Counted from the stretch's first letter, positions 1-8,325 are shown. The stretch: 64,000 nucleotides of DNA from JB111 sp049856175 (GCF_049856175.1 NZ_JBNDNA010000005.1:1-64000), one strand, 5' to 3'. The notes: generated from the letters alone by a model not told the origin. Numbers and translations: made by a program.

Positions 1-15
1 GGTGTCTGGTTCCAG

Positions 16-93
16 GACATCGTGAACGGGTGTCCCCAGACATCGTGAACGACTGCCCCCTGTCGGGATCGGATGTCCCACGACATCGTGAAC
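16..93 (+). repeat. Three direct copies of GACATCGTGAAC at the IS left end
   Basis: Identical 12-mers sit at 16-27, 39-50 and 82-93. The first is inside the terminal inverted repeat, and the last ends two bases before the GTG start of the transposase gene. Repeated end sequences are usual transposase binding sites. The copy over the start region could also let the protein repress its own gene; that is inference. Confidence 0.75.
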
Positions 94-94
94 G

Positions 95-1261
95 GTGGCG
101 AAGTACGAGGTCCTCATCAAAGCGGTCACCGTCCAGAAGCTCTCCTACGGGCAGGTCGCTGCCCGCTACGGGGTGTCGAAGTCCCTCGTCCACAAACTCC
201 ACCACCGCTGGCTCACCGAGGGCGAGGCCGCCTACCAGCCCCGCTCACGCCGACCACTGACCGTCCCCACCCGCACTCCGGACCAGGTCCGAGAACGCGT
301 CCTCCAGCTCCGCGGCGAGCTCACCGCCCAAGGCCTGGACGCCGGCGCGGACACCATCGACTGGCACCTGACCCGCCAAGGCCACACCATCGGCCGAACC
401 ACGATCTGGCGGATCCTGACCAGCAATGGCACGATCACGCCCCAGCCTCAGAAACGCCCCCGATCCTCCTGGCGCCGCTTCGCCGCCGACCGCCCCAACG
501 AGCTGTGGCAGTCCGACTTCACCCACACCACGCTCACCGGCGGCACCGAGGTCGAGATCATCGGCTGGCTCGACGACCACTCCCGACTCCTGGTCCACCT
601 CTCCGCCCACCACCGCGTCACCGGCACCACCGTCACCCAGACCTTCACCGCAGCAGCCAGCCAGTACGGATACCCCACCGCGACCCTGACCGACAACGGC
701 ATGGTCTACACCACCCGCTACGCCCGCGGCGGCCGCGGACGACCCGACGGAACAGGCAACGCGTTCGAGACCCTGCTCGCCCTGCACGGCATCCAGCAAC
801 GCAACGGCAAACCGTTCAAACCCACCACCCAGGGCAAGATCGAACGCTTCTGGCAGACCCTGAACAAGCGCCTCGCCACCCGGCCAGCCGACACCCTCGC
901 CCACCTCCAGGACGAACTCGACGACTTCCGCGACTACTACAACAACGACCGCCCTCATCGCGGCATCGGCCGACAGACCCCCGCCCACGCCTACCAGCTC
1001 ATCCCCCCGGCGACCCCCACCCCGCCCGGCGACCCCGACCTGTGGCGAGTGCGCTACGACACCGTCGACCGCGACGGAAAGATCAGCCTGCGCCACAGCG
1101 GCCGCATGCTGCACCTCGGCATCGGCCGCGCCCACGCCCGCACCGAGATCACCTGCCTGGTCCACAACGACCACGCCACCGTGCTGGACGCCTCCACTGG
1201 CGAGATCCTCAGCGAACACACCCTGAACCCCGCACACACCTACCAACGAAAAAACGGCTGA
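95..1261 (+). CDS. IS481-family transposase
   Basis: 388 residues, about full length for the family. An N-terminal helix-turn-helix (about 15-45, with SYGQVAARYGVSKSLVHKL) is followed by a linker and a DDE integrase core. The likely catalytic triad is Asp141 (ELWQSDFTH), Asp200 (TLTDNGM) and Glu250 (GKIERFWQTL). The protein would bind the terminal repeats and cut and rejoin the element. The start is GTG with no clear ribosome binding site; the third end-repeat occupies that position, which suggests low or regulated expression. No frameshift or internal stop is seen. Confidence 0.93.
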   Translation: MAKYEVLIKAVTVQKLSYGQVAARYGVSKSLVHKLHHRWLTEGEAAYQPRSRRPLTVPTRTPDQVRERVLQLRGELTAQGLDAGADTIDWHLTRQGHTIGRTTIWRILTSNGTITPQPQKRPRSSWRRFAADRPNELWQSDFTHTTLTGGTEVEIIGWLDDHSRLLVHLSAHHRVTGTTVTQTFTAAASQYGYPTATLTDNGMVYTTRYARGGRGRPDGTGNAFETLLALHGIQQRNGKPFKPTTQGKIERFWQTLNKRLATRPADTLAHLQDELDDFRDYYNNDRPHRGIGRQTPAHAYQLIPPATPTPPGDPDLWRVRYDTVDRDGKISLRHSGRMLHLGIGRAHARTEITCLVHNDHATVLDASTGEILSEHTLNPAHTYQRKNG

Positions 1262-1288
1262 ACCCCCGACACCGGGGGTTCAGCCGTT
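1253..1288. terminator. Perfect hairpin spanning the transposase stop codon
   Basis: A 16-bp perfect stem (1253-1268 with 1273-1288) closes on a 4-base loop, and the transposase TGA is inside the left arm. On the minus strand the stem is followed by a run of six T, so it looks like a terminator for transcription entering the IS from the tRNA-Ala side. It may also end the transposase mRNA. Confidence 0.8.
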
Positions 1289-1315
1289 CTCGATGTCCTG
1301 GGACATCACACAGGG

Positions 1316-1388
1316 TGGAGCTAGGGGGATTCGAACCCCCGACCTCTTCCATGCCATGGAAGCGCGCTACCAACTGCGCCATAGCCCC
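1316..1388 (-). tRNA. tRNA-Ala (anticodon GGC)
   Basis: The reverse complement folds as a standard 73-base cloverleaf. The acceptor arms are GGGGCTA and TAGCTCC, the anticodon stem is CTTCC/GGAAG around loop ATGGCAT with anticodon GGC, and the T-arm holds GGTTCGAATCC. The discriminator is A and CCA is not encoded. It reads GCC alanine codons, which are frequent in this GC-rich genome. The IS481 element ends five bases beyond its 3' end. Confidence 0.96.
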
Positions 1389-1588
1389 GGGGCCCCGAAG
1401 GGCGAGGACGAGTCTATGTCACCGCCCGGCCGGCGAGCCAATCACGACGTCCCCTCGGTGCGTGATCCCGCGCACGCCGCCGTCACGCGCACGCGCGGTC
1501 GGTCAGCCCCGGGTTGGGTCGTTCGTCCCGGTATCCGACCAGGTCAGCGGCATAGGTTGGAGCTACCACTCCACGAAGGGACGGCATC

Positions 1589-2329
1589 ATGACCGGCAGG
1601 CTCGAGGGCAGGACCGCACTCGTGACGGGAGCAGGATCAGGCATCGGTGAGGCGATCGCCACGAAGTTCGTCGCCGAGGGCGCGACGGTCGTCCTGGCGG
1701 ACGTCAGCGGCCGGCAGGACGAGGTCGCGGCGCGCCTGGGCGAGCTCGCTCTCCCCTACCAGCTCGACGTCGACGACGACGACGCGATCGACGCGCTGGA
1801 GACCTACCTCCGAGAGGACCACGGCGGGATCGACGTGCTGGCCAACAACGTCGGCGTCAACGGACCCGCGCTGCTCACGCACGAGTACCCGATGGCGGAC
1901 TTCGACCGCGTCATGCGCATCAACGTCCGCCAGTTCTTCCGCGTGCTGCAGGTCGGGCTGCGCCTCATGGTCGAGCGCGGCGGCGGCTCGATCGTCAACA
2001 CGGCCTCGATCGGCGGCGTCCTCGCCACCCCGTCCGCTGCCGCCTACATCACCTCCAAGGGCGCCGTCGTCATGATGACGAAGACGGCCGCGCTCGAGTA
2101 CGCGCAGCAGAACATCCGCGTCAACGCCATCGGCCCCGGCGTCACGCGCACCCCGTGGCTCGACGGTCTCGGCGACGAGCTCAACGCGACGCTCGCGGCG
2201 CAGGTCCCGCAGGGGCGCGTCGGCGAGGCGTCGGAGATGGCGAACGTCGCGGCGTTCCTCGCCAGTGAGGAGGCCTCGCACGTGTCCGGGCAGCTCTGGG
2301 TGATCGACGGCGCCCGGACCGCCGGCTGA
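1589..2329 (+). CDS. SDR-family oxidoreductase
   Basis: 246 residues, a classical short-chain dehydrogenase/reductase. The cofactor motif TGAGSGIG is at 14-21, the structural motif reads NNVG instead of the common NNAG, and the catalytic Ser (TASIGG) and Tyr-x3-Lys (YITSKG) are present. The C-terminus has the usual family ending VIDGARTAG. The ATG follows AAGGGA at a good distance. It converges with the phosphatase gene, leaving three bases between stops. The substrate cannot be read from sequence. Confidence 0.9.
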   Translation: MTGRLEGRTALVTGAGSGIGEAIATKFVAEGATVVLADVSGRQDEVAARLGELALPYQLDVDDDDAIDALETYLREDHGGIDVLANNVGVNGPALLTHEYPMADFDRVMRINVRQFFRVLQVGLRLMVERGGGSIVNTASIGGVLATPSAAAYITSKGAVVMMTKTAALEYAQQNIRVNAIGPGVTRTPWLDGLGDELNATLAAQVPQGRVGEASEMANVAAFLASEEASHVSGQLWVIDGARTAG

Positions 2330-2332
2330 CGC

Positions 2333-3073
2333 TCAGCGCCCGGGCACGCCCGTCTGGTCGGCCTGCGTGGGGCGGCCGGAGCCGCCGGTGACCTGCTGGT
2401 CCCCGTGGTCCTTGGTCTCGGAGGCGCGGTCGAGGATCGTGCGGTGCGGCCGCGGCACGAGGTCGACGCCGATGTTGTGCACGCCGAGGCGCCACGCCGG
2501 CTCGCGCCCCGGGTTCTGCGCCACGACGGACCAGTGGCAGTTCCCCATGCCGCCGAGCCAGTACGAGTGCGCACCCATGTCGAGGATGTGGGCGATGCCG
2601 AGGGTGATCGCGGCGCCGTGCGCGACGACCGCGACGATCTCGCCGTCGTCGGCCGCCTCGGCGACCGCGCGCAGAGCGAGCCCGACCCGCTCCCCCGCGC
2701 CCGCCCGGGACTCGACGCCGATCCCCTCGGGATCCCGGCCCGCCCGCCAGTGGTCGTACTGCTCGGGCCAGCCGGCCTGGAGCTCCTCGTGCGTGTGGCC
2801 CTCCCACAGCCCGAAGCCGCGCTCGCGGAAGCCCTCGTCGGTGGTGACGTCCAGCCCGGCCGCCCGCCCGAGGATCTGTGCGGTCTCGAGCGCGCGCGAC
2901 AGATCGGAGCTGACGATCCGGGTGAGGTCCGCGCCGCCGAGCACCTCGGCGGCACGCTCGGCCTGCTGCCGCCCGGTGTCGTTGAGCGGGATGTCGATCT
3001 GGCCCTGCATGCGCATGGCGTGGTTGTAGTCGGTCTGCCCGTGCCGCAGCAGGACGAGCGCGCGGGCGGTCAC
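2333..3073 (-). CDS. Histidine phosphatase family protein (phosphoglycerate mutase-like)
   Basis: 246 residues from GTG. The family signature LLRHGQTDYN is near the N-terminus; its His is the phospho-acceptor, and the second catalytic His is in VVAHGAAIT. The GTG overlaps the rsfS stop as GTGA, so the two are translationally coupled; this start was preferred to a longer arginine-rich extension with no homology. A phosphatase after rsfS is a common actinobacterial arrangement. The substrate is unknown. Confidence 0.88.
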   Translation of the reverse strand: MTARALVLLRHGQTDYNHAMRMQGQIDIPLNDTGRQQAERAAEVLGGADLTRIVSSDLSRALETAQILGRAAGLDVTTDEGFRERGFGLWEGHTHEELQAGWPEQYDHWRAGRDPEGIGVESRAGAGERVGLALRAVAEAADDGEIVAVVAHGAAITLGIAHILDMGAHSYWLGGMGNCHWSVVAQNPGREPAWRLGVHNIGVDLVPRPHRTILDRASETKDHGDQQVTGGSGRPTQADQTGVPGR

Positions 3074-3504
3074 TGGCCGGTCCCGAGCCCGGTCGCCCGG
3101 TACGGTCCGTCCTCGGCTCCCGGGGTGGTCTCGTCGACGACGACGTCCTCGACGTCGACGGGCACGACCGGGCAGTCGCCCCACAGGCGCTCGAGCGCGT
3201 AGAACTGGCGATCCTCGGTGTGCTGCACGTGGACGATGACGTCGGTGTAGTCCACGAGCACCCAGCGGGACTCCGTCAGACCCTCCGTGCGGACGGGCTT
3301 CGCCCCCTCGGCGGCGAGTGCCTCCTCGATCGCCTCGACGATGGCGCGCACCTGGCGCTCGTTCGAGCCGGAGGCCACGAGGAAAACGTCGGTGAGGACG
3401 AGGCGCTCGGAGACGTCGAGCGCGATGATCTCCTCGGCCTTCTTCGATGCGGCGGCTCGTGCGGCTACGTTCGCCAGGTGGCGGGATCGCTCGTCGGCGG
3501 CCAC
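3070..3504 (-). CDS. rsfS: Ribosome silencing factor RsfS
   Basis: 144 residues. The protein matches the RsfS/Iojap family: the run KAEEIIALDVSERL, then TDVFLVASGSNERQV, then WVLVDYTDVIVHVQ with the conserved WVL.D...V.VH core. The family binds ribosomal protein L14 on the large subunit and blocks subunit joining in slow growth. The GTG start has a strong GAGGAG site; the longer frame upstream is arginine-rich noise. It sits downstream of nadD, the usual partner, and overlaps the next gene by four bases. Confidence 0.93.
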   Translation of the reverse strand: MAADERSRHLANVAARAAASKKAEEIIALDVSERLVLTDVFLVASGSNERQVRAIVEAIEEALAAEGAKPVRTEGLTESRWVLVDYTDVIVHVQHTEDRQFYALERLWGDCPVVPVDVEDVVVDETTPGAEDGPYRATGLGTGQ

Positions 3505-3580
3505 GGATCTCCTCGGTTCGGGAACAGGTGGCCCCGATCCTACGGTGTCGGCGCTGCGCGGGGCTGCGCCCGCCCGTCCC

Positions 3581-4600
3581 TCAGCGGCCGAACAGGTAGA
3601 GCCCGACGGCGGCACCGACGCCGAAGAAGATCGCCGCCAGCAGGACGATGATGGCGAGCCCGCGCCACCACCGCACGCGACGGACGGGGCGCTTGCCGCG
3701 CGGGCCCTTCGTCGTCGTACGGCCGTTCGTCGCCGGCGCTGCACCGGCGGCCCGTCCGCGCTGGGTGGTCGCCACCGGTGTCCCTTCGTCGCTGCCGCTC
3801 ACCGGCTCGTCACCGGCCTGCTCGTCACCGCCAGGCGCATCGCGGCCAGGCCCGCCGCCGGCCGGCCCGGCGTCGGCGCGCACGTCGTCGGGCCTCGTGC
3901 CGGTGGCCGCACCGGCGGCCGCGGCACCCACAGCACCCACAGCACCCGCGGCGCCTCCGGCGACGGCGGGACGGACGGCCGTCGCGAGGACCTCGTCCTC
4001 CGGAGCCGGCGGGGGCGGCGGCGCCGCCGCGGCGGCCCCGTCGCCGCGGGCCTCATCGCCGGGGGTCTTGTCGCCGCGGGCCCCATCGCCGCTGGCCCCG
4101 TCGGAGGGCGCGGGCTCCGGCGGGACGGCGGCGAACGGACGCACCGCCGTTCCCTCCGGTCCGGCGGTGACGGGCATGTCGGCCGCGCTCTCGCCGTCCG
4201 CGGCGCGCACCCGGCTCGCGGCCTGGCCCTGGGCCGGCGCGGTCCCGTGGCCGGCGCCGGCACCCACGGCCGGTCCCGGCGTCCAGGTGTCCTCGGGCTC
4301 GTGCGTGGCCCCGAGGTCGTGCCTGCCCTCGGGCTCGTGGGTCGCGCCGGGGTCGGTGCCCGCCGGCTGCACCTCGGCGTCGGTCGGCCCGGTTGAGCCG
4401 TGTGCAGCGGTGCCACGCTCCGAGTCCTCCCGGCCGGCCGGGGCCCTCGCGGCCGAGGCGTCGAGCGCGGCCCGCGCGCGGTCCTCCGGGCTGCCGGTGC
4501 GCTGCGCCGCGGCGTCCCGCTTGGCGTCCTCGGCCATCTGTGCGGCCTCCCGCGCGGCCTGCTCGCGCAGCCAGCGACGCGTGACCGGTCCCTCGTTCAT
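3581..4600 (-). CDS. Low-complexity protein with one C-terminal membrane anchor
   Basis: 339 residues, unrecognised. It starts MNEGPVTRRWLREQAARE with a short charged helix, followed by about 220 residues rich in Ala, Gly, Pro, Asp and Glu that look disordered. It ends with a basic stretch and one hydrophobic helix (GLAIIVLLAAIFFGVGAAVG). The topology is that of a tail-anchored protein with a large cytoplasmic part. The ATG overlaps the nadD stop by one base (TGATG). Many actinobacteria have a membrane protein here between nadD and rsfS, but not of this form. Confidence 0.75.
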   Translation of the reverse strand: MNEGPVTRRWLREQAAREAAQMAEDAKRDAAAQRTGSPEDRARAALDASAARAPAGREDSERGTAAHGSTGPTDAEVQPAGTDPGATHEPEGRHDLGATHEPEDTWTPGPAVGAGAGHGTAPAQGQAASRVRAADGESAADMPVTAGPEGTAVRPFAAVPPEPAPSDGASGDGARGDKTPGDEARGDGAAAAAPPPPPAPEDEVLATAVRPAVAGGAAGAVGAVGAAAAGAATGTRPDDVRADAGPAGGGPGRDAPGGDEQAGDEPVSGSDEGTPVATTQRGRAAGAAPATNGRTTTKGPRGKRPVRRVRWWRGLAIIVLLAAIFFGVGAAVGLYLFGR

Positions 4601-5223
4601 CACGCCACCGTCGAGGGGTCGATGTACAGGCGGTGCTTGGCGATGTACTGCACCACGCCGTCGGGCACGAGGTACCAGACGGGCTTGTCCTCCTGGACCC
4701 GCCTGCGGCAGTCGGTGGAGCTGATGGCCATGGCTGGCACCTCCTGGAGCTTGACGCGATCCTCGGGCAGGCCCTCCGCCACGAGGTCGTGACCGGGCCG
4801 GGTGACGCCGACGAACGTCGCGAGCTCCCACAGCTCGTCCGCGTCCTTCCAGGCCAGGATCTGGGACAGGGCGTCGGCGCCGGTGATGAAGTACAGCTCG
4901 GCGTCGGGCATCTGCGCGTGCACGTCCCGCAGGGTGTCGATCGTGTAGGTGTCGCCGCCGCGGTCGATGTCCACGCGCGAGACGGTGAATCGCGGGTTCG
5001 ACGCCGTCGCGATGTTCGTCATGAGGTAGCGGTGCTCGGCCTCGGTGACCTTGCGGTCCCGCTTGAACGGCTGCACGCCGGTCGGCACGAAGAGCACCTC
5101 GTCGAGGTCGAGGAGGTGCTGGACCTCCGAGGCGGCGACGAGGTGGCCGTGGTGGATCGGGTCGAACGTTCCGCCCATGAGGCCGACGCGGCGTCGGCGT
5201 CCCCGGTGGGAGCGGGCGTTCAC
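4600..5223 (-). CDS. nadD: Nicotinate-nucleotide adenylyltransferase
   Basis: 207 residues. The nucleotidyltransferase motif GGTFDPIHHGHL is near residues 17-28, and the ISSTDCRRRV segment near the end corresponds to the second conserved motif ISST.IR. It makes deamido-NAD from nicotinate mononucleotide and ATP in the cytosol. The GTG start lies one base after the microprotein stop. An ATG at the GGTFD motif is possible but would clip the first strand. It is the first recognisable enzyme of the run leading to rsfS. Confidence 0.94.
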   Translation of the reverse strand: MNARSHRGRRRRVGLMGGTFDPIHHGHLVAASEVQHLLDLDEVLFVPTGVQPFKRDRKVTEAEHRYLMTNIATASNPRFTVSRVDIDRGGDTYTIDTLRDVHAQMPDAELYFITGADALSQILAWKDADELWELATFVGVTRPGHDLVAEGLPEDRVKLQEVPAMAISSTDCRRRVQEDKPVWYLVPDGVVQYIAKHRLYIDPSTVA

Positions 5224-5224
5224 G

Positions 5225-5380
5225 TCAGTGGCGCGTCCTGATCGAGCGGAACGCCCAGGTGACGAGCAGGAGCATGAGCAGGATCGCGAGCATGATCACG
5301 CCGCCGACGTAGGCGTTGAGGTCGGTCGCCATCGGCTCCGCAGCGGTGTGGGCGGACGTGCGCACCAGCGAGCTGGCCAT
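5225..5380 (-). CDS. 51-residue single-pass membrane microprotein
   Basis: A short gene, easily missed. The ATG follows AAGGAG with 8 bases between. The product begins MASSLVRTSAHTAAEP, then has one membrane helix (VGGVIMLAILLMLLLVTWAF), and ends with basic residues SIRTRH. This gives a small outside N-terminus and a cytoplasmic basic tail. It ends one base before the nadD start and is probably co-translated with it. I do not recognise a family. Confidence 0.75.
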   Translation of the reverse strand: MASSLVRTSAHTAAEPMATDLNAYVGGVIMLAILLMLLLVTWAFRSIRTRH

Positions 5381-5440
5381 CGGAGGTCTCCTTCGTTCGA
5401 GTTCGGGAGCCAGTGTCGCACGGCAGCTCGCGCGGGGTTG

Positions 5441-6241
5441 TCAGGCGGGTCCTCGGCCGATCTCGCCCGGCCCTCCCCCGCGCTGGCCGCCGCGGTCTCT
5501 CCCGTGGCCCGGCCCGTGGTCGCTGCCGTGGTCGCCGCTGCGGTCTCCCCCGTGGTCCCAGCCGTGCAGGCGCCGCAGCTCGGCCTCGATCCGGGCCTCG
5601 CGGCCGAGCCGGTCGAAGGCGTCGTGGACCTGGTGCGAGCCGGAGTCCGTCCAGGCCAGCTCCTCGTACGCGGCCTGGCGACCCTCGAGCTCGTGGACCT
5701 CGCGCTCGGCCGCGCGGACGGCCTCCGCCGTCGAGCCGGGCACGTCGGTGCGCATCGCCTGCGCGATGGTCGCGGAGGCGCGGGCAGCCTCCCGGTCGGC
5801 CGCTAGCGCCCGACGCCGGGACTCGACCTCATGGACCTGCGCCTCGAGCCGGCCCACCCCGGCCCGCAGGTCCTCCTCCTTGTTGCGCAGCACCGCCAGC
5901 TGGTCGGCCAGCCGGTCGCGCGGCGCCGCGGCCTCGAGCGCGCGGCCGAGCGCAGCCCGCGCCGCCGCGTCGTCACCCTGCTCGACGGCGATGGCCGCCG
6001 CCCGCTCGTGCCCCTCGACCTCGAGCTCGGCACGCTCGTGGAGGAGCTCGGTGCGGCGGCGCTGGACGGTCAGCTCGCCGACGGCCCGACGCGCGTCGTC
6101 GACGGCGGCGCGCTGGCGGCGGACGGCCTCGGCGATCTCGGTGGCGGGGTCCGGCGGCGGGTTCTTCGCCTCGCGGCGGCGCCGGCGGCGGTCGTTGCCC
6201 TCGGCCCGGCCGATGCCGAAGATCCGCCGGCCGACGCCCAT
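5441..6241 (-). CDS. PspA/IM30-like coiled-coil protein
   Basis: 266 residues, starting MGVGRRIFGIGRAEGN, a short amphipathic segment of the type that binds membranes in PspA. Long charged helices follow (about 35-220), with regular ELE/ERA/RRA patterns, and then a Gly/His/Asp-rich tail with repeats of the form GDHGSDHG. PspA-family proteins line and stabilise stressed membranes. The family call rests on architecture more than on a conserved motif. The ATG overlaps the upstream stop (TGATG). Six His-Gly pairs in the tail are unusual and could bind metal. Confidence 0.6.
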   Translation of the reverse strand: MGVGRRIFGIGRAEGNDRRRRRREAKNPPPDPATEIAEAVRRQRAAVDDARRAVGELTVQRRRTELLHERAELEVEGHERAAAIAVEQGDDAAARAALGRALEAAAPRDRLADQLAVLRNKEEDLRAGVGRLEAQVHEVESRRRALAADREAARASATIAQAMRTDVPGSTAEAVRAAEREVHELEGRQAAYEELAWTDSGSHQVHDAFDRLGREARIEAELRRLHGWDHGGDRSGDHGSDHGPGHGRDRGGQRGGGPGEIGRGPA

Positions 6242-6849
6242 CAGTCGTCCTCGGAGCGGCGGCGCGAGCGCCGCACGCGGTCCGACTCGTGCTCGGTGCG
6301 GCGCTCCTCGCCGTCGCCCAGCGCGCCGAGCGCCTGGGCCTCGAGCATGAGGTCGTCGGCTGCGCGGCGCAGGGCCGGGGTGGAGGACGACGAGCGCGAG
6401 TGCAGCAGCGAGCGGCGCAGGTCCCCGGAGAGTCGTTCGTGCGTCCGGATGTCCGGCAGGAGGTCCGTGAGCAGGCGGTGCCGCATGCCGGCGTCGGGCT
6501 CGTTCTCCACGACCCGCAGGTCGTCGTCGATCTCCCGGTAGGCGCGCTCGAGGTCCGCGGCGACCTGCGGGAGGTCCCCGACGGTACGGCCCGCCTCGCG
6601 CGCGGCCTCCAGGGCCCGGTCGGTCGCGTCGGTCGAGCGGCGCATCGCGAGGCGGTGCTTGGCGACCTCGCGCACGGTCGGGTCCGAGGACAGTGCCCGG
6701 ACGTTGAGCTCGCCCTGCTCGATACGGCGCCGCATGCCCTTGCTGCGTGAGAGCCGCCGCACGCCGTACCAGACGCTGCCCACCCCGACCGCGGTCGTGG
6801 CCGCGCCGATGCCGGCGATCCACAGCAGGACCTCGACGACCTCGGGCAT
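6241..6849 (-). CDS. Membrane-anchored coiled-coil protein, partner of the PspA-like protein
   Basis: 202 residues with one N-terminal membrane helix (VVEVLLWIAGIGAATTAVGVG) followed by a basic patch and a long cytoplasmic helical region. The ATG has an AGGAGATC site. The gene is directly coupled to the PspA-like gene, so a membrane tether or partner for it is a reasonable inference. No named family was recognised. Confidence 0.6.
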   Translation of the reverse strand: MPEVVEVLLWIAGIGAATTAVGVGSVWYGVRRLSRSKGMRRRIEQGELNVRALSSDPTVREVAKHRLAMRRSTDATDRALEAAREAGRTVGDLPQVAADLERAYREIDDDLRVVENEPDAGMRHRLLTDLLPDIRTHERLSGDLRRSLLHSRSSSSTPALRRAADDLMLEAQALGALGDGEERRTEHESDRVRRSRRRSEDD

Positions 6850-6915
6850 CTGATCTCCTGCACGTTGCGGGTGGGCGGGACGGCCGACGGCGTGTGACCG
6901 GACGGCTGCCCGACC

Positions 6916-6921
6916 AGGATA
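6916..6921 (-). promoter_or_regulatory. Candidate -10 box TATCCT for the PspA-like pair
   Basis: TATCCT lies about 67 bases before the ATG of the membrane-anchored protein. No convincing -35 is visible at 17 bases. Confidence 0.35.
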
Positions 6922-7002
6922 CGGGGACGGCGTCGCCCGCGGCCGCCGGATTCGCCGACGGCCGACGACGCCGACGCGCCGGGGCCTGCTGGCCGGGCCT
7001 GC

Positions 7003-7052
7003 TACTCGCGGATCTGGCCCTGGCCCTTACTCACGGATCTGGCCCTGGCCCT
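7003..7052 (-). repeat. 25-bp tandem duplication of the proA 3' end, including the stop
   Basis: Units 7003-7027 and 7028-7052 differ at one base. Each encodes the terminal residues GQIRE and a stop (TAA in the gene, TAG in the downstream copy). Because 25 is not a multiple of three, the second stop is not in frame with the first. Confidence 0.85.
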
Positions 7053-8313
7053 CGACGATCCACGTCGTCGTCGTCAGCTCGCCCAGGCCCATCGGGCCGC
7101 GGGCGTGCAGCTTCTGCGTGGAGATCCCGATCTCCGCGCCGAGGCCGAACTGGCCGCCGTCGGTGAACCGCGAGGAGGCGTTGACGATGAGGGCTGCGGC
7201 GTCGAGCTCCGTGGTGAAGCGGTGCACCGAGGTGGTGTCTCGCGTGAGGATGACCTCCGTGTGGCCCGAGGACCACCGCCGGATGTGGTCGAGGGCCTCG
7301 TCGAGGGAGTCGACCACGCGCACGGCCAGGTCGGCCGAGAGGTACTCCGTGCCCCAGTCCTCGTCGGTGGCGGGCTCGTACCGCACCGTGCCGCCCTCCG
7401 CGAGCCGGTGCGCTGTCTCGTCGCCGTGGACCGTGACGTCCTTCTCCGCCAGCGCCGCGTAGAGCGTGGGAAGGAGCTCCTCGGCGACGTCGCGGTGGAC
7501 GATGAGCGACTCGGCCGCGTTGCACACGCCCACCCGCTGGGTCTTGGAGTTGAGGATGATCGGCACGGCCTGGTCGAGATCGGCGCTCGCGTCGACGTAG
7601 ACGTGGACGTTGCCGACGCCGGTCTCGATGACCGGCACGGACGCCTCGGCGACGACGGTCTGGATGAGGCCCGCTCCCCCGCGCGGGACGAGGACGTCGA
7701 CGAGGCCGCGGGCGCGCATGAGCTCGACGGCGCCCTGCCGCCCGTGGGCGTCGACGGACCGCACGGCCTCGGCGGGCAGGCCGACCGCGAGCAGCGCCTC
7801 GCCGAGGATCTCGACGATGACCTCGTTGGAGGACGCCGCGGCCGAGCCGCCGCGCAGCACGACGGCGTTGCCAGACTTCACGGCCAGCCCGGCGGCGTCG
7901 ACCGTGACGTTCGGGCGTGCCTCGTAGATCATCCCGACCACGCCCATGGGCACGCGCACCTGCCGCAGGCGCAGTCCGTTGGGCAGCGTGGAGCCGCGGA
8001 CGACCTCGCCGACCGGGTCGGGCAGGGCGGCCAGCTCGCGCAGGGCATCGGCGATCGCGGCGATGCGCGTCTCGTCGAGGGCGAGGCGGTCGAGGAGGCC
8101 CGGGCTCATGCCGGAGGTGCGGCCGCGCTCGAGGTCGGTCGCGTTGGCGGCGACGATCCGGGCGGAGCCGGCGACCAGGGCGTCGGCCATGGCGTCGAGC
8201 GCGGCGTCCTTGGTGGCGCGCGTCGCGGTGGCGAGCGCACGACCGGCCTCCTTCGCCTCGGCGCAGATCGCGCGGACGGCCTCGCGGACGTCGACGTCGG
8301 TGGGAGAAGTCAT
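7027..8313 (-). CDS. proA: Glutamate-5-semialdehyde dehydrogenase (gamma-glutamyl phosphate reductase)
   Basis: 428 residues, full length. It carries the ALDH-fold motifs of ProA: PMGVVGMIYEARPNVTVDAAGL, the KSGNAVVLRGGSAA loop, and the catalytic Cys in QRVGVCNAAESLIV. It reduces gamma-glutamyl phosphate with NADPH in proline synthesis. Its partner proB is 2.3 kb away on the same strand, separated by thioredoxin and the luciferase-like gene, so the usual proBA operon is split here. The ATG is six bases after a -10-like TAGTTT, which suggests a leaderless mRNA. Confidence 0.96.
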   Translation of the reverse strand: MTSPTDVDVREAVRAICAEAKEAGRALATATRATKDAALDAMADALVAGSARIVAANATDLERGRTSGMSPGLLDRLALDETRIAAIADALRELAALPDPVGEVVRGSTLPNGLRLRQVRVPMGVVGMIYEARPNVTVDAAGLAVKSGNAVVLRGGSAAASSNEVIVEILGEALLAVGLPAEAVRSVDAHGRQGAVELMRARGLVDVLVPRGGAGLIQTVVAEASVPVIETGVGNVHVYVDASADLDQAVPIILNSKTQRVGVCNAAESLIVHRDVAEELLPTLYAALAEKDVTVHGDETAHRLAEGGTVRYEPATDEDWGTEYLSADLAVRVVDSLDEALDHIRRWSSGHTEVILTRDTTSVHRFTTELDAAALIVNASSRFTDGGQFGLGAEIGISTQKLHARGPMGLGELTTTTWIVEGQGQIRE

Positions 8314-8319
8314 GTGCGC

Positions 8320-8325
8320 AAACTA
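8320..8325 (-). promoter_or_regulatory. -10 box TAGTTT, leaderless promoter of proA
   Basis: TAGTTT ends six bases before the ATG, so transcription would start at or next to the start codon. There is no Shine-Dalgarno sequence in the gap. Confidence 0.55.

Larger units (their letters stand above)
3..1310 (+). mobile_element. IS481-family insertion sequence
   Basis: The two ends form 25-base terminal inverted repeats. The left end (3-27) and the reverse complement of the right end (1286-1310) match at 20 of 25 positions and share the block CCAGGACATCG. One transposase gene fills the space between them. Only two bases precede the left end, so a target duplication cannot be tested. The right end stops five bases short of the tRNA-Ala gene. 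The element looks intact and may be active. Confidence 0.88.

Noticed and set aside
16..93. 12-mers at the left edge as plasmid or replication iterons
   Set aside because: They lie within the IS end and its transposase start; one copy is part of the terminal inverted repeat.
245..1246. A 333-residue minus-strand frame inside the IS
   Set aside because: It is a shadow of the transposase gene, with Val/Gly/Ala composition and no domain.
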